From contig NZ_JAKGAQ010000002.1 of NCBI RefSeq assembly GCF_021532615.1, forward strand, positions 968,501 through 1,032,500: a stretch of 64,000 nt of DNA. The letters are read 5' to 3'. The notes beneath the pieces are model-generated. The model did no database searches. It saw nothing but the letters and a program-made list of their open reading frames with translations, and was not told the origin of the DNA. Source of the DNA: Octadecabacter dasysiphoniae. GTDB taxonomy: Bacteria > Pseudomonadota > Alphaproteobacteria > Rhodobacterales > Rhodobacteraceae. The position numbers and the translations under genes are program-made. Below are positions 44,204 through 54,300 of this stretch, piece after piece (the stretch's first letter is position 1; every line of letters begins with the position of its first letter).

Positions 44204-47200
44204 TTTATCAGCCCTCCAATACGCGCCCGCGCCGAATTGCTGCGTGGCGTCCAAAGCCCACGATCAATCGCTTCCTGTAATCGTAACGCAATTTCATGCA
44301 GTGCAGGAGCATTATGTTCCTCGATAAAGTCCCGCGTGTCCTCATCTGCCAAAAACGCTTCTTCCACGAGGTCGAAGTGGTGATTGCGCACAACCCCCGT
44401 CGTGGCCGCAAACGCGAACAGGTAATCCACCGTCGCCGCCATCTCGAACGCGCCTTTGTATCCGTGGCGCTTTACCCCGTCGATCCATTTGGGGTTTACG
44501 ACACGGCTGCGCACAACCCGCCCGATTTCGTCCTCTAATGTGCGGATGACAGGGCGTTCGGGGCGCGAATGGTCGTTGTGATAGATCGGGCGATCCTGCC
44601 CCTGTAGGCTGGCCACCGCCGCTGCCGCACCGCCCTCGAACTGGTAGTAATCATCGCTGTCCAGAACGTCGTGTTCGCGGTTGTCCTGGTTTTGAACAAT
44701 CGCTTCAACCTGACCAAGCCGCGCCTCAAACCCTTTACGGTCCCGCGTGCCCTCGGCGCCCGCACCGTAGGCATAGCCGCCCCATTCAAGGTAGGCATCG
44801 GCGAGGTCTGCGCGATCCGTCCACAGCCTTTCATCAATCATCGCCTGAAGCCCCGCGCCATAGGCACCGGGCTTGGATCCATAAACCCGCGCGTGCGCCT
44901 CGCCGCTGCGGGTGCGCGCCGCCGCCGGGTTCTGATCATCGGATTCGTCCAACGCCTGCACGGCCTTCGCGGCACTATCAAACAGCGCAATCAACTGCGG
45001 GAATGCATCACGGAAAAACCCGCTGATCCGCAACGTCACATCGACCCGCGGCCGCCCCAACACGCCCTCAGGTAGAACCTCGAAGCCTGTGACACGACGG
45101 TTGGCGGCATCCCATTTCGGCTTCACGCCCATCAACGCCATGGCCTGCGCAATATCGTCCCCACCGGTGCGCATATTCGCCGTGCCCCACGCGGTCACGA
45201 GCATGGCACGCGGCCAATCGCCATGATCCTGCAAATGCTTTTCAATCAACAGGTTCGCGGATTTCCACCCCAACGCCCAAGCGGTCGGCGTCGGAACCGC
45301 ACGGGCGTCTACGGAATAAAAATTCCCCCCCGTCGGCAACACATCCAACCGTCCGCGGGTTGGCGCGCCGGATGGCGCCGGGGCGACGAAGTGTCCTGCA
45401 AGGCCGCTGAGAAGCCCCGCCCCTTCACGCGGCCCACAGGCCTCAACGGTTGGCAAAATGGTGTCAAAGATACCTTTCACGACCTCTTGCGATCTTGGGC
45501 CGGGGCACGTGCTGCCCCCATCAAGGATATCCTGCGACAGCAGTTCAAGCCTCTCCACGGTGTCGCCTAACGTCCGCCACGTATCAGTGGTCAGATGGGC
45601 AAGCGCATCCGGTTTCTGCGCCGCCACAGCCGCCATGTCACAATCCAGCGGATCAATTCCAAGCCCCAGATCATCCGCCAGTGCGCGCAACAAAGACGCA
45701 TCCGGCCCCGTGCCATCCCCGCGCGGCACCCGTGCCAGCGCAATCGCCAGATCGCGCTGCAATGTCCCCTCGGGGGATTGCCCGAACACATGCAATCCAT
45801 CGCGAATTTGCGCTTCTTTCAGCTCACACAGATAGGCATCGAGCTTGGCCAGATCACCGTCCTCGTCACCCGCAAACCCCGCGTCCTGTCCGAGGCCCGT
45901 CACTTCGGACAGTGACAAAATCTCACGGCGCAAATGTTCAATCCGGCGGGGATCAACGCCCGCCGCCTCGTAGTATTCGTCCACCAAGGCTTCCAGATCA
46001 CGCAGCGGCCCGTAGCTTTCGGCGCGCGTCAGGGGCGGCGTCAAATGGTCGATAATTACCGCCGCCGCGCGCCGTTTGGCCTGCGTCCCCTCACCAGGGT
46101 CATTGACGATAAACGGATACAAGTGCGGTGTCGGTCCCAGCACGACCTCTGGCCAGCAGGTTTCGCTCAGGGCGGTCGCCTTGCCGGGCAGCCATTCAAG
46201 ATTTCCGTGTTTGCCCATATGCACAATCGCATCCGCGCCCCAATGGTGGCGCAGCCAGAAATAGAACGCGAGGTAGTTGTGCGGCGGGACCAGATCGGGC
46301 GAATGATAGGTGTCTGTCGGGTCAATGTTATAGCCCCGGGCAGGCTGCAATCCGACAATGGCATTGCCAAAGCGGTGGATCGAAAGAGCGAAGCCCGCGT
46401 TTGGCTGACCCTCCGGGGGGAGTTTTTTGGCCAAGATGCAGTTGGAGGAAAAGAATGGGTCCTGTTCGGGGCTGCCCCATCTGGTGTTGATCTGTTCTTT
46501 GACGGCCCAAGGCAGGGCGTCGAAATAGTCCTGATACACCTCAAGCGGCAGGACCTCGCCGCCGTCGCGGTCCGCGCGATCAGTCAGCCAGTTCGTTGGC
46601 CCCGCCATCATCACGTCCATCAATGCCTTGGCGTCATCGGGCGGTGTCACATCATATCCTGCATCGCCCAAAAGCGCCAACGCATGCACCGTTGCGGCGG
46701 GCGTATCCAGCCCCACCCCATTGGCCAATCGCCCGTCCTTGTTGGGATAATTTGCCAGCACCAGCGCAACCTTTTTGTCGCCCGCCGCAGTGGCGCGCAG
46801 CCGTGCCCAATTAGCCGCCAAATCGGTGACCCACTGCACACGGTCCCCCACAGCGCGGTAGGTCGCGATGGGGCATTCGGTTGCGTCGTCAAAATACGCC
46901 TCGCCTTTGAAACTGATCGCGCGCGATAACACCCGCCCGTCGACTTCTGGCAAGGCCACGTTCATCGCAATATCGCGCGATGACAGGCCTGTCAGCCCTT
47001 CTGCCCATGCCTCTTCTGATGACGCGGCAAGCACCACTTGAAACACCACGGCCTTGTTTGCGTAATCGGCCGCCAACGGGTTCATTGTTGCCCCGTCCCC
47101 TGCATGGGGCGATCCCACGGCGAAGCTCGTGCAGTTCAAGATCACGCTCGGTGGGGCGGCGGTGAACAGGCTTTCCAATGTGGCCTGCGACAGCGGATCC

Positions 47201-47922
47201 TTCAGGGAGGCCACAAAAACCGGCAGCGGGTTCAGCCCCGCACGTACCAGGGATTTCACAAGCCGGTTGATGGGGTTCAATCCCGCGCCTTGCACCAAAG
47301 CACGGTAAAACACGATGGGCACCACGGGCGCCCCGTTGGTCCAATCCGCGCGCGCCGTATCCAGATCAGAAATGCCGGACCCCGGCCAATACACACCCGC
47401 CTTTAACAAAGGGCGCGCAGGTTCGGGGGCATCCCCGCCGTCCAGAATCATTTTGGCATAGCTTAGGAAGTTGGTTGAGTTTTGCGGCCCACCTTCCACA
47501 AGGTAGGACCACAGCGCATCGTAGTCATCCTCGGCCACGGTCGACAGGGCGCGCAATTCGGCGTCCGGTTTGTCGTCCCCGGGCAAAAGCGCCAAAGGCA
47601 CACCCGCCGCGCGAAGGCGTGCGGCGTATTGTTCAACCCCGTATTTCCAATACCCGACCCCACCAAGGCAGCGCGCAATGACCAGCCGCGATTTGCCCGC
47701 GCATTGATCTAGGTGCAAATCCACCGACAACGGGTGGATCAGATGCATCATGCTGGCCAGCCGCAACGTCGGCGCATCCGCCATTTCACCGCGCGCGGCA
47801 GACAGCGCCGCAAGTTCGGTATCAGCGGCAGAAATCACCACCACATCCGCAGGGCTTTGGCCCAGATCGACGGGTTCCTTTCCGTCATCAATCGCGCCGG
47901 GGGTGGCCGCCAGCAGATGCAT
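44200..47922 (-). CDS. cobN: Cobaltochelatase subunit CobN, with in-frame repeat insertion
   Basis: This 1240-residue protein is the large subunit of the aerobic ATP-dependent cobalt chelatase (CobNST), which inserts Co2+ into hydrogenobyrinic acid a,c-diamide. Family markers include GLQPARGYNIDPTDTYHSPD, PPHNYLAFYFWLRHHWGADA, IVHMGKHGNLEWLPGK and the C-terminal DRKGFEARLGQVEAIVQNQD. Between DPFFSS and the following ALSIHRFGNAIVGL, a stretch at about residues 493-506 (ILAKKLPPEG) is encoded by a repeat also seen at 38145 and 51193, and family members usually lack it. CobS and CobT are not in the window. Confidence 0.97.
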   Translation of the reverse strand: MHLLAATPGAIDDGKEPVDLGQSPADVVVISAADTELAALSAARGEMADAPTLRLASMMHLIHPLSVDLHLDQCAGKSRLVIARCLGGVGYWKYGVEQYAARLRAAGVPLALLPGDDKPDAELRALSTVAEDDYDALWSYLVEGGPQNSTNFLSYAKMILDGGDAPEPARPLLKAGVYWPGSGISDLDTARADWTNGAPVVPIVFYRALVQGAGLNPINRLVKSLVRAGLNPLPVFVASLKDPLSQATLESLFTAAPPSVILNCTSFAVGSPHAGDGATMNPLAADYANKAVVFQVVLAASSEEAWAEGLTGLSSRDIAMNVALPEVDGRVLSRAISFKGEAYFDDATECPIATYRAVGDRVQWVTDLAANWARLRATAAGDKKVALVLANYPNKDGRLANGVGLDTPAATVHALALLGDAGYDVTPPDDAKALMDVMMAGPTNWLTDRADRDGGEVLPLEVYQDYFDALPWAVKEQINTRWGSPEQDPFFSSNCILAKKLPPEGQPNAGFALSIHRFGNAIVGLQPARGYNIDPTDTYHSPDLVPPHNYLAFYFWLRHHWGADAIVHMGKHGNLEWLPGKATALSETCWPEVVLGPTPHLYPFIVNDPGEGTQAKRRAAAVIIDHLTPPLTRAESYGPLRDLEALVDEYYEAAGVDPRRIEHLRREILSLSEVTGLGQDAGFAGDEDGDLAKLDAYLCELKEAQIRDGLHVFGQSPEGTLQRDLAIALARVPRGDGTGPDASLLRALADDLGLGIDPLDCDMAAVAAQKPDALAHLTTDTWRTLGDTVERLELLSQDILDGGSTCPGPRSQEVVKGIFDTILPTVEACGPREGAGLLSGLAGHFVAPAPSGAPTRGRLDVLPTGGNFYSVDARAVPTPTAWALGWKSANLLIEKHLQDHGDWPRAMLVTAWGTANMRTGGDDIAQAMALMGVKPKWDAANRRVTGFEVLPEGVLGRPRVDVTLRISGFFRDAFPQLIALFDSAAKAVQALDESDDQNPAAARTRSGEAHARVYGSKPGAYGAGLQAMIDERLWTDRADLADAYLEWGGYAYGAGAEGTRDRKGFEARLGQVEAIVQNQDNREHDVLDSDDYYQFEGGAAAAVASLQGQDRPIYHNDHSRPERPVIRTLEDEIGRVVRSRVVNPKWIDGVKRHGYKGAFEMAATVDYLFAFAATTGVVRNHHFDLVEEAFLADEDTRDFIEEHNAPALHEIALRLQEAIDRGLWTPRSNSARARIGGLIK
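46406..46444 (+). repeat. Dispersed repeat copy b, inside cobN
   Basis: The sequence GACCCTCCGGGGGGAG, then six T, then GGCCAAGATG is almost identical to copy c at 51193 and is shared with copy a at 38145 in inverted orientation. It lies antisense to cobN, in frame, and contributes the peptide ILAKKLPPEGQ. Confidence 0.85.
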
Positions 47923-47954
47923 CAGCTAAAGCCCTTCTGAACAGGAGTATCCCC

Positions 47955-48113
47955 ATGGACTACAAAGCATCCGGCGCGCCGAAAGGCCCCAAAGGCCAGC
48001 CCCGCCACCAAGAACACAACGCCTTTGGTGGCAAAAAGGTCGCCAACAAACGCCCGACCAAAGAAGAATTGTTGGCAAAAATGAAGGCGAACGCCGAAAA
48101 GGCGAAGAAGTAG
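47955..48113 (+). CDS. Small basic hypothetical protein, 52 aa
   Basis: The frame MDYKASGAPKGPKGQPRHQ continues with NAFGGKKVANKRPTKEELLAKM and a Lys-rich end EKAKK. It is highly basic and disordered at the N-terminus with a likely C-terminal helix, as in small ribosome- or nucleic-acid-associated proteins. A clear AGGAG ribosome binding site lies nine bases before the ATG. It sits between divergent cobN and convergent GNAT. No family name is known to me. Confidence 0.7.
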   Translation: MDYKASGAPKGPKGQPRHQEHNAFGGKKVANKRPTKEELLAKMKANAEKAKK

Positions 48114-48115
48114 GC

Positions 48116-48561
48116 TCACAGCGATTTCTCCATGAACAGGGAAAATTCGCCAACCTCATAGTCGCCAAACGAACCGCAGGGTGTGAAGCCGTGGCGCGCA
48201 TAAACCTTGTGGGCGGCGTGCAATAATGTGCCAGTTTCCAGCTTTAGCTCGGTCAACCCCAAGCCCCGCGCGTGGTCTTCCAATTGGCGCATGATTGCGT
48301 CGATCACGCCTTGGCCGCGCGATGCTTCTTCGACAAACATTGATTTCAGTTCGCCGTAGCCATCCCGCACGGCCAAGGCCCCCACACCGACAATCACGTC
48401 GCCGCGCCGTGCGGTAAGGAAATGCACGTGTTCTGCCGTCAGCGCCTCAAGGCTGAGGTAATGGTTCGCTTCGGACGGGAACAATTCCCCCATCAACGCA
48501 TGGCTCGCCTCAAGCAAGGCACGCGCTTGTGGGTGAAACGGGTCGCCCAGTTGAACGGCGA

Positions 48562-48565
<4 letters not shown>
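48116..48565 (-). CDS. GNAT family N-acetyltransferase
   Basis: The 149-residue GNAT has the acetyl-CoA motif SRGQGVIDAIMRQLEDHARG and the C-terminal strand-helix HAAHKVYARHGFTPCGSFGDY. The start is unusual in that it overlaps the cobW stop by 4 bp, making it the second gene of a cobW operon. Substrate and link to cobalamin are unknown. Confidence 0.88.
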
Positions 48566-49644
<1,079 letters not shown>

Positions 49645-49686
49645 GGAACGTATCCTTATGTAGGTCCCGTAAAAGGGGAATTTCTG

Positions 49687-50007
49687 ATGACCACCACGAC
49701 CAAAAATCGCGGCGACCGTTTTATCGTATGCACCGGCTGTTCAGGCGGCGCGGATTTGGCCAAAGCCCTTGAGGGCCGCGTGCCGGTGGAAACCACCGAC
49801 TGTATGAACGTCTGCGACACACCCATCAGCCTCGCCGTGCGGGCCGAAGGGAAAGCCGCCTATCTTTTTACCGGCGTTGACCCCGATGCGCCCGAAGACG
49901 TCGAAGCCTTTGCCAAACTTTACGCCGACAGCGAAGACGGGCAAATCATGGATGCCCGCCCCGCTGGCAATCTGCGGTTCTGCCTCGTCGGTCGCATCCC
50001 CGCTTAA
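49687..50007 (+). CDS. DUF1636 family protein, first copy
   Basis: The 106-residue protein has a ferredoxin-like cysteine pattern, FIVCTGCSGG near the start and TTDCMNVCDTPISLAV in the middle, suitable for a thin [2Fe-2S] cluster or metal binding. The family (DUF1636) is frequently found among cobalamin genes in alphaproteobacteria, as I recall. It is divergent from cobW and convergent with cbtA. The ATG at 49687 is chosen because the upstream in-frame extension overlaps the cobW start. Confidence 0.85.
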   Translation: MTTTTKNRGDRFIVCTGCSGGADLAKALEGRVPVETTDCMNVCDTPISLAVRAEGKAAYLFTGVDPDAPEDVEAFAKLYADSEDGQIMDARPAGNLRFCLVGRIPA

Positions 50008-50681
50008 TCGCGGGTCCAGAACCAGGACAGCAAAAACCCGAGAATGGTCCACCCCGCCGCCGCAGTGCCAAGGCTCAGCGTGGCAAATTCAGCGGACAAT
50101 TCAGGCGGCGATACCCCCCAATACGTGTCGAGATGCGGCGCGCCGATCAGATGGGGCGCCAGTAACAACACCACGCCAGACAACGCGATCACGCCCCGGC
50201 CAAACGCAATCACCCAAAGCCCCAGTGCCGAGGCAACAAGCGTGCCAAGCCACCACATCTGGCGCGGTCCGATTTCCGCAGCGGGCGTGCCGGGCAATTC
50301 CGGTGGCAGACCAAACGCAGGCGCCAACTGGATCGCGATGAACCCGGCCAGCCCCCAGATAAGGCCCTGACGTGCCGTGATCTTGGTCAGCCCGCGCAGT
50401 TCTGCAAACACCATCGCGGCGAGCAGCAAAAAGCCAAAGCCGACATAGGTCACGATATTAAAACCGACGGTCATCAAATGGCGGCCCCATTCACCGCCCA
50501 ATCCTGGCGCGCCACGTTCGCTTTCGGGGGATCCGTTGGCCCCGAAATGAATGCGCGCGCCTGTTTCAAATAATTCGCCTTCCAGCAATGCCGGAATGAC
50601 AAATACGAATTGCAACAGGGCGGCAATCAGCCCCGCAGCAACGCCAGCGAACACCGCGCTGGTCAACACTTTCTGGTTCAT
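50004..50681 (-). CDS. cbtA: CbtA family cobalt transporter subunit
   Basis: The 225-residue membrane protein has about five to six hydrophobic segments, beginning VLTSAVFAGVAAGLIAALLQ and including GFNIVTYVGFGFLLLAAMVF and GLIWGLAGFIAIQLAPAFG. CbtA is the predicted cobalt permease that works with CbtB. It follows cbtB by 18 bp on the minus strand in a riboswitch-controlled operon, so a cobalt or corrinoid-related transport role is strongly supported. Confidence 0.93.
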   Translation of the reverse strand: MNQKVLTSAVFAGVAAGLIAALLQFVFVIPALLEGELFETGARIHFGANGSPESERGAPGLGGEWGRHLMTVGFNIVTYVGFGFLLLAAMVFAELRGLTKITARQGLIWGLAGFIAIQLAPAFGLPPELPGTPAAEIGPRQMWWLGTLVASALGLWVIAFGRGVIALSGVVLLLAPHLIGAPHLDTYWGVSPPELSAEFATLSLGTAAAGWTILGFLLSWFWTRD

Positions 50682-50699
50682 GATGTGATCGCGTCTGCC

Positions 50700-50867
50700 T
50701 TAGTGGCAGGGAAACGCCATCGCGTGACGCTGATCGTGCGCTGCATCATGCAGCACGGACGCCTGCGCGTAACCGGATGCAAACAAAAGCATCAGGCCGG
50801 CAAGGGCGGCGAATGCGATTGGCAAAAGGGATACATCTGCGCGTGTTTGTGTGGTCGCTGTATTCAT
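50700..50867 (-). CDS. cbtB: CbtB family cobalt transporter accessory protein
   Basis: The 55-residue protein has a single membrane helix (LPIAFAALAGLMLLFASGY) and a histidine-rich C-terminal tail VLHDAAHDQRHAMAFPCH, the CbtB signature that probably binds cobalt outside the membrane. It starts at the ATG at 50867 with AAAGGAG as the ribosome binding site, right behind the cobalamin riboswitch. It is too short for many gene callers. Confidence 0.93.
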   Translation of the reverse strand: MNTATTQTRADVSLLPIAFAALAGLMLLFASGYAQASVLHDAAHDQRHAMAFPCH

Positions 50868-50884
50868 GTCGTAGACTCCTTTGT

Positions 50885-50902
50885 CCCGTCATCCCCGACG
50901 GG
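50885..50902 (-). promoter_or_regulatory. Hairpin between riboswitch aptamer and cbtB ribosome binding site
   Basis: CCCGTC (50902-50897 on the minus strand) pairs with GACGGG (50890-50885), leaving a GGGGAT loop, 3 nt before the AAAGGAG of cbtB. Its position suits an expression platform that changes access to the ribosome binding site on cobalamin binding. Confidence 0.6.
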
Positions 50903-50919
50903 TCGGTTTCATTACGCAT

Positions 50920-51112
50920 GGCAGGTCTCCTGGCTTGCGGGTCATCGTGATTTTCGTCCTCCTTCCCAAGGTTTCCCTCAGTGGATTTGGACGAACACTC
51001 ACCGCTTACAGTCGCGGGGGCGGCTGTGGTTTTGTGCCTCCTGATTGGATCGGCGCGCACCACATTCCCATTTGATCCACGGTTTGGCTTAGCCGTACCG
51101 CAATGAACCATG
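50920..51112 (-). promoter_or_regulatory. Cobalamin riboswitch upstream of cbtBA
   Basis: Read on the minus strand the region has the canonical aptamer order: GGTTC near 51107, AATGGGAATGTGG at about 51070, the core ACAGCCGCCCCCGCGACTGTA at about 51025-51005, a B12-box-like CCACTGAGGGAA, GGGAAGG, and the closing AAGCCAGGAGACCTGCC ending at 50920. It would repress cbtB and cbtA when adenosylcobalamin is plentiful. Confidence 0.95.
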
Positions 51113-51192
51113 CTCATACGTTGTGCGCGCCCATGTCGCACCGGTCAAGGCTGATTCCGGCACATTTAACGCGAAACCGACCGCGCGTTGTC

Positions 51193-51234
51193 AAAAGCGG
51201 ACCCTCCGGGGGGAGTTTTTTGGCCTAGATGAAG
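51193..51234 (+). repeat. Dispersed repeat copy c, upstream of smc
   Basis: AGCGGACCCTCCGGGG and GGAG are followed by six T and GGCCTAGATGAAG. It is nearly identical over about 33 bases to copy b inside cobN and to the reverse complement of copy a. It lies in the 246-bp intergenic region between the riboswitch and smc. Confidence 0.8.
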
Positions 51235-51358
51235 GGGGAGAACGCGCATATCTTGTGGGTAAGTCGCCTGTTTTGGCCATATCAGGTGTGGATCCGTTGA
51301 CTCACACGCGGCGCATTGGCGACACTCCCCAGCATAAGAATCAATACGAGCAGTCCAC

Positions 51359-54300
51359 ATGCGGTTTTCCCGCCTTCGCCTCAATGGCTTCAAAAGCTTC
51401 GTCGACCCGACCGATCTGATCATTCAGGACGGGCTGACAGGTGTTGTCGGGCCAAACGGCTGTGGCAAATCCAACCTGCTTGAAGCGCTGCGCTGGGTCA
51501 TGGGCGAAAACCGCCCCACAGCCATGCGTGGCGGCGGCATGGAAGACGTGATTTTCGCAGGCGCTGCCACACGTCCGGCGCGCAATTTTGCCGAAGTATC
51601 GCTGGTGATCGACAACGCAGAACGCCTCGCGCCTGCTGCGTTCAACGATTCAGATAACCTCGAAATCGTGCGCCGCATCACCCGCGATGTGGGATCGGCC
51701 TATAAGGTTGGCGTCAAAGACGTGCGCGCGCGCGATGTTCAAATGCTGTTCGCGGATGCATCCACCGGTGCGCATTCCCCTGCGTTGGTCCGCCAGGGCC
51801 AAATCGCCGAACTCATCAATTCCAAACCCAAGGCCCGCCGCCGTATTCTGGAAGAGGCCGCAGGCATTTCTGGCCTGTACCAACGTCGTCACGAAGCGGA
51901 GCTAAAACTCAAAGGGTCCGAACAGAACCTTGCCCGTGTGGATGACGTGATCGAACAGCTTGCGTCGCAACTCGGCGCATTGGCCCGTCAGGCGCGACAG
52001 GCCGCGCGGTATCGTGCCATCGGGGATGAGTTGCGCCAATCCGAGGGCCTGCTGCTCTATCGTCGCTGGAAAGAAGCGGACGAGGCCCGCGCTGCGGCCG
52101 CCGATCAATTGCGCACCCGCACCACGGACGCTGCCGCATCTGAAACCGCCGCACGCCAATCCGCAAAGGCGCGCCAAGCGGCGGAGGATGCCCTGCCGCC
52201 CCTGCGCGAAGAAGAGGCAATCGCCGCCGCCGTCCTGCAACGTCTGAACGTGCAGCGCGACACCCTGACCGATCAGGAAGCCCGCGCAAAACAGACCATC
52301 GACACCCTGACCAACCGCATCGAACAGCTTGCCCGCGACATGGCGCGCGAGGCGGAATTGAACAAAGACGCGGGCGAAACCATCGACCGTCTGGATTGGG
52401 AAGCCCGCGAAATCGCCAAAGCCTCTGAAGGGCATGATGCCCGGCTTGAAGAAGCCCGCGCGGCCTCAACCGACGGTGCGCAAATCCTTGCGGATCGCGA
52501 AGCAGACCTGTCCCAGATGACAGAAGATGTGGCGCGCCTTGCCGCCCGCCACCAATCCGCCCAACGCCTGATTGATGACTACCGCAAGACGCTGGAAAAG
52601 AACGAAAACGAAGCCGCCCGCGCCATCGCCGCCAAGGCCGATGCGACCGCCGCACTGGCCCGCGCCGCGCAAGACTTCGAAGCTGCAAAAACCGCTGAAA
52701 GCCTTGCTCGCGCCACCGCTGACAAAGCCGAAGACGTACTGGCGGAAGCCGAAGCCGCCCGCGCTGACACCCAATCCCGTGAGGCCGACGCCCGCGCCTT
52801 GCGATCCGAAGCCGAAGGTGAGGCCAACGCCCTGCGCGCCGAAACCGCGGCCCTGTCCAAACTGGTGGATCGTGACAGCTCCGAAGGGTCCCAGATCCTT
52901 GATCAGCTCCGCGTTCAAGGTGGGTATGAAAAGGCCCTTGGCGCCGCGCTGTCGGATGATCTCAAGGCACCTGCTGTCACGCCCGATATGGGGTCTGGCT
53001 GGGTCGCGCTTCCGGGGTATCCGCAGCCCCAATCGCTGCCCGCAGGCGTCAAAGCGCTGACCAACTACGTGTCCGTCCCCGAAGTCCTCGTGCGGCGCAT
53101 GGGGCAGGTCGGTCTGGTGGATGCGGACCAAGGCGCGAAACTGCAAAAAGACCTCGCGCCGGGGCAACGCCTTGTGTCGATGGACGGCGATTTATGGCGC
53201 TGGGACGGTTTTCGCGCCGCGTCCGAAGATGCGCCAAGCGCCGCCGCACTGCGCCTGCAACAGCTCAACCGTCTTGAGGGTCTGAAAAAAGACCTCAACG
53301 ATGCGACGGCCAAGGCAGATGGCATGCGCCAAGCCCACGAAATGCTGACCGCGCGCATGGCCAAACTGTCACAAGCCGACAAAGCCGCCCGCGATGCGCG
53401 CCGCGCCGCGGACGGTGCTGTGGCCGACGCCAACCGCGCCCTGTCCCGCGCTGAGGCCGACCGTAACCTTGCCGATGGCAAACTGGAATCAAGCGGCCTC
53501 GCCGTGACTCGCCACGAAGAAGAGGCGATGTCCGCGCGCAAAGCACTGAGCGAGGCGGAACAGACCCTCAAATCCCTTGGCAATCTGGACGAGGCCCGCG
53601 CGTCCGTCGAAGACGTCAAAATGACGGTCGAAGCCGCACGCATGACCATGATGTCAAAACGCTCCAGCTATGATGAGGTCCGCCGCGAAGGCGAGGCGCG
53701 CACAAAACGCAGCCAGGAAATCACCAAGGAAATCAGCGGCTGGAAACACCGCCTTGAGACTGCGAACAAACGGTCTGAGGAATTGCAGGACCGCAAAGTC
53801 ACGTCCGAGGATGAGCTAAAGGACGCGATGACCGCGCCCGATGAAATCGCCGCAAAACGCGCCGAATTGGCCGATGCGATCGATGAGGCCGAAGAGCGCC
53901 GCAAAGACGCCGCCGACAAACTCGCCACAGCTGAAACCGCCCTGCGCGATGCCACGATGGCCGAACGGGACGCAGAACGCGCCGCATCAGAAGCCCGCGA
54001 AGCCCGCGCACGATCAGAAGCCCGCGCCGATGCCGCCCGCGAAACCGTGGAATACGCCGCCGAACGCATCCAAGAAGCGCAAGAAACCACGCCGGACAAG
54101 CTCCTTGAACAGCTGGACGTTGATCCCGACAAAATGCCCGCGTCAGACGCGATCGAAAACGATGTGAACCGCCTGAAACGCCAACGCGACGCGCTGGGTG
54201 CAGTGAACCTGCGCGCCGAAGAAGACGCCAAAGAAGTTCAGGAAGAACACGATCTGCTGGTCAACGAAAAGACCGACCTAGAAGACGCGATCAAAGCCCT

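Noticed and set aside
45934..46929. 331-codon open frame antisense to cobN
   Set aside because: It lies wholly inside cobN, has no recognisable domain, and antisense frames of this length are common in GC-rich genes.
51909..52688. Long open frame antisense to smc
   Set aside because: It mirrors the codon bias of the GC-rich coiled-coil coding strand; no family motif or ribosome binding site is visible, while smc is unmistakable.
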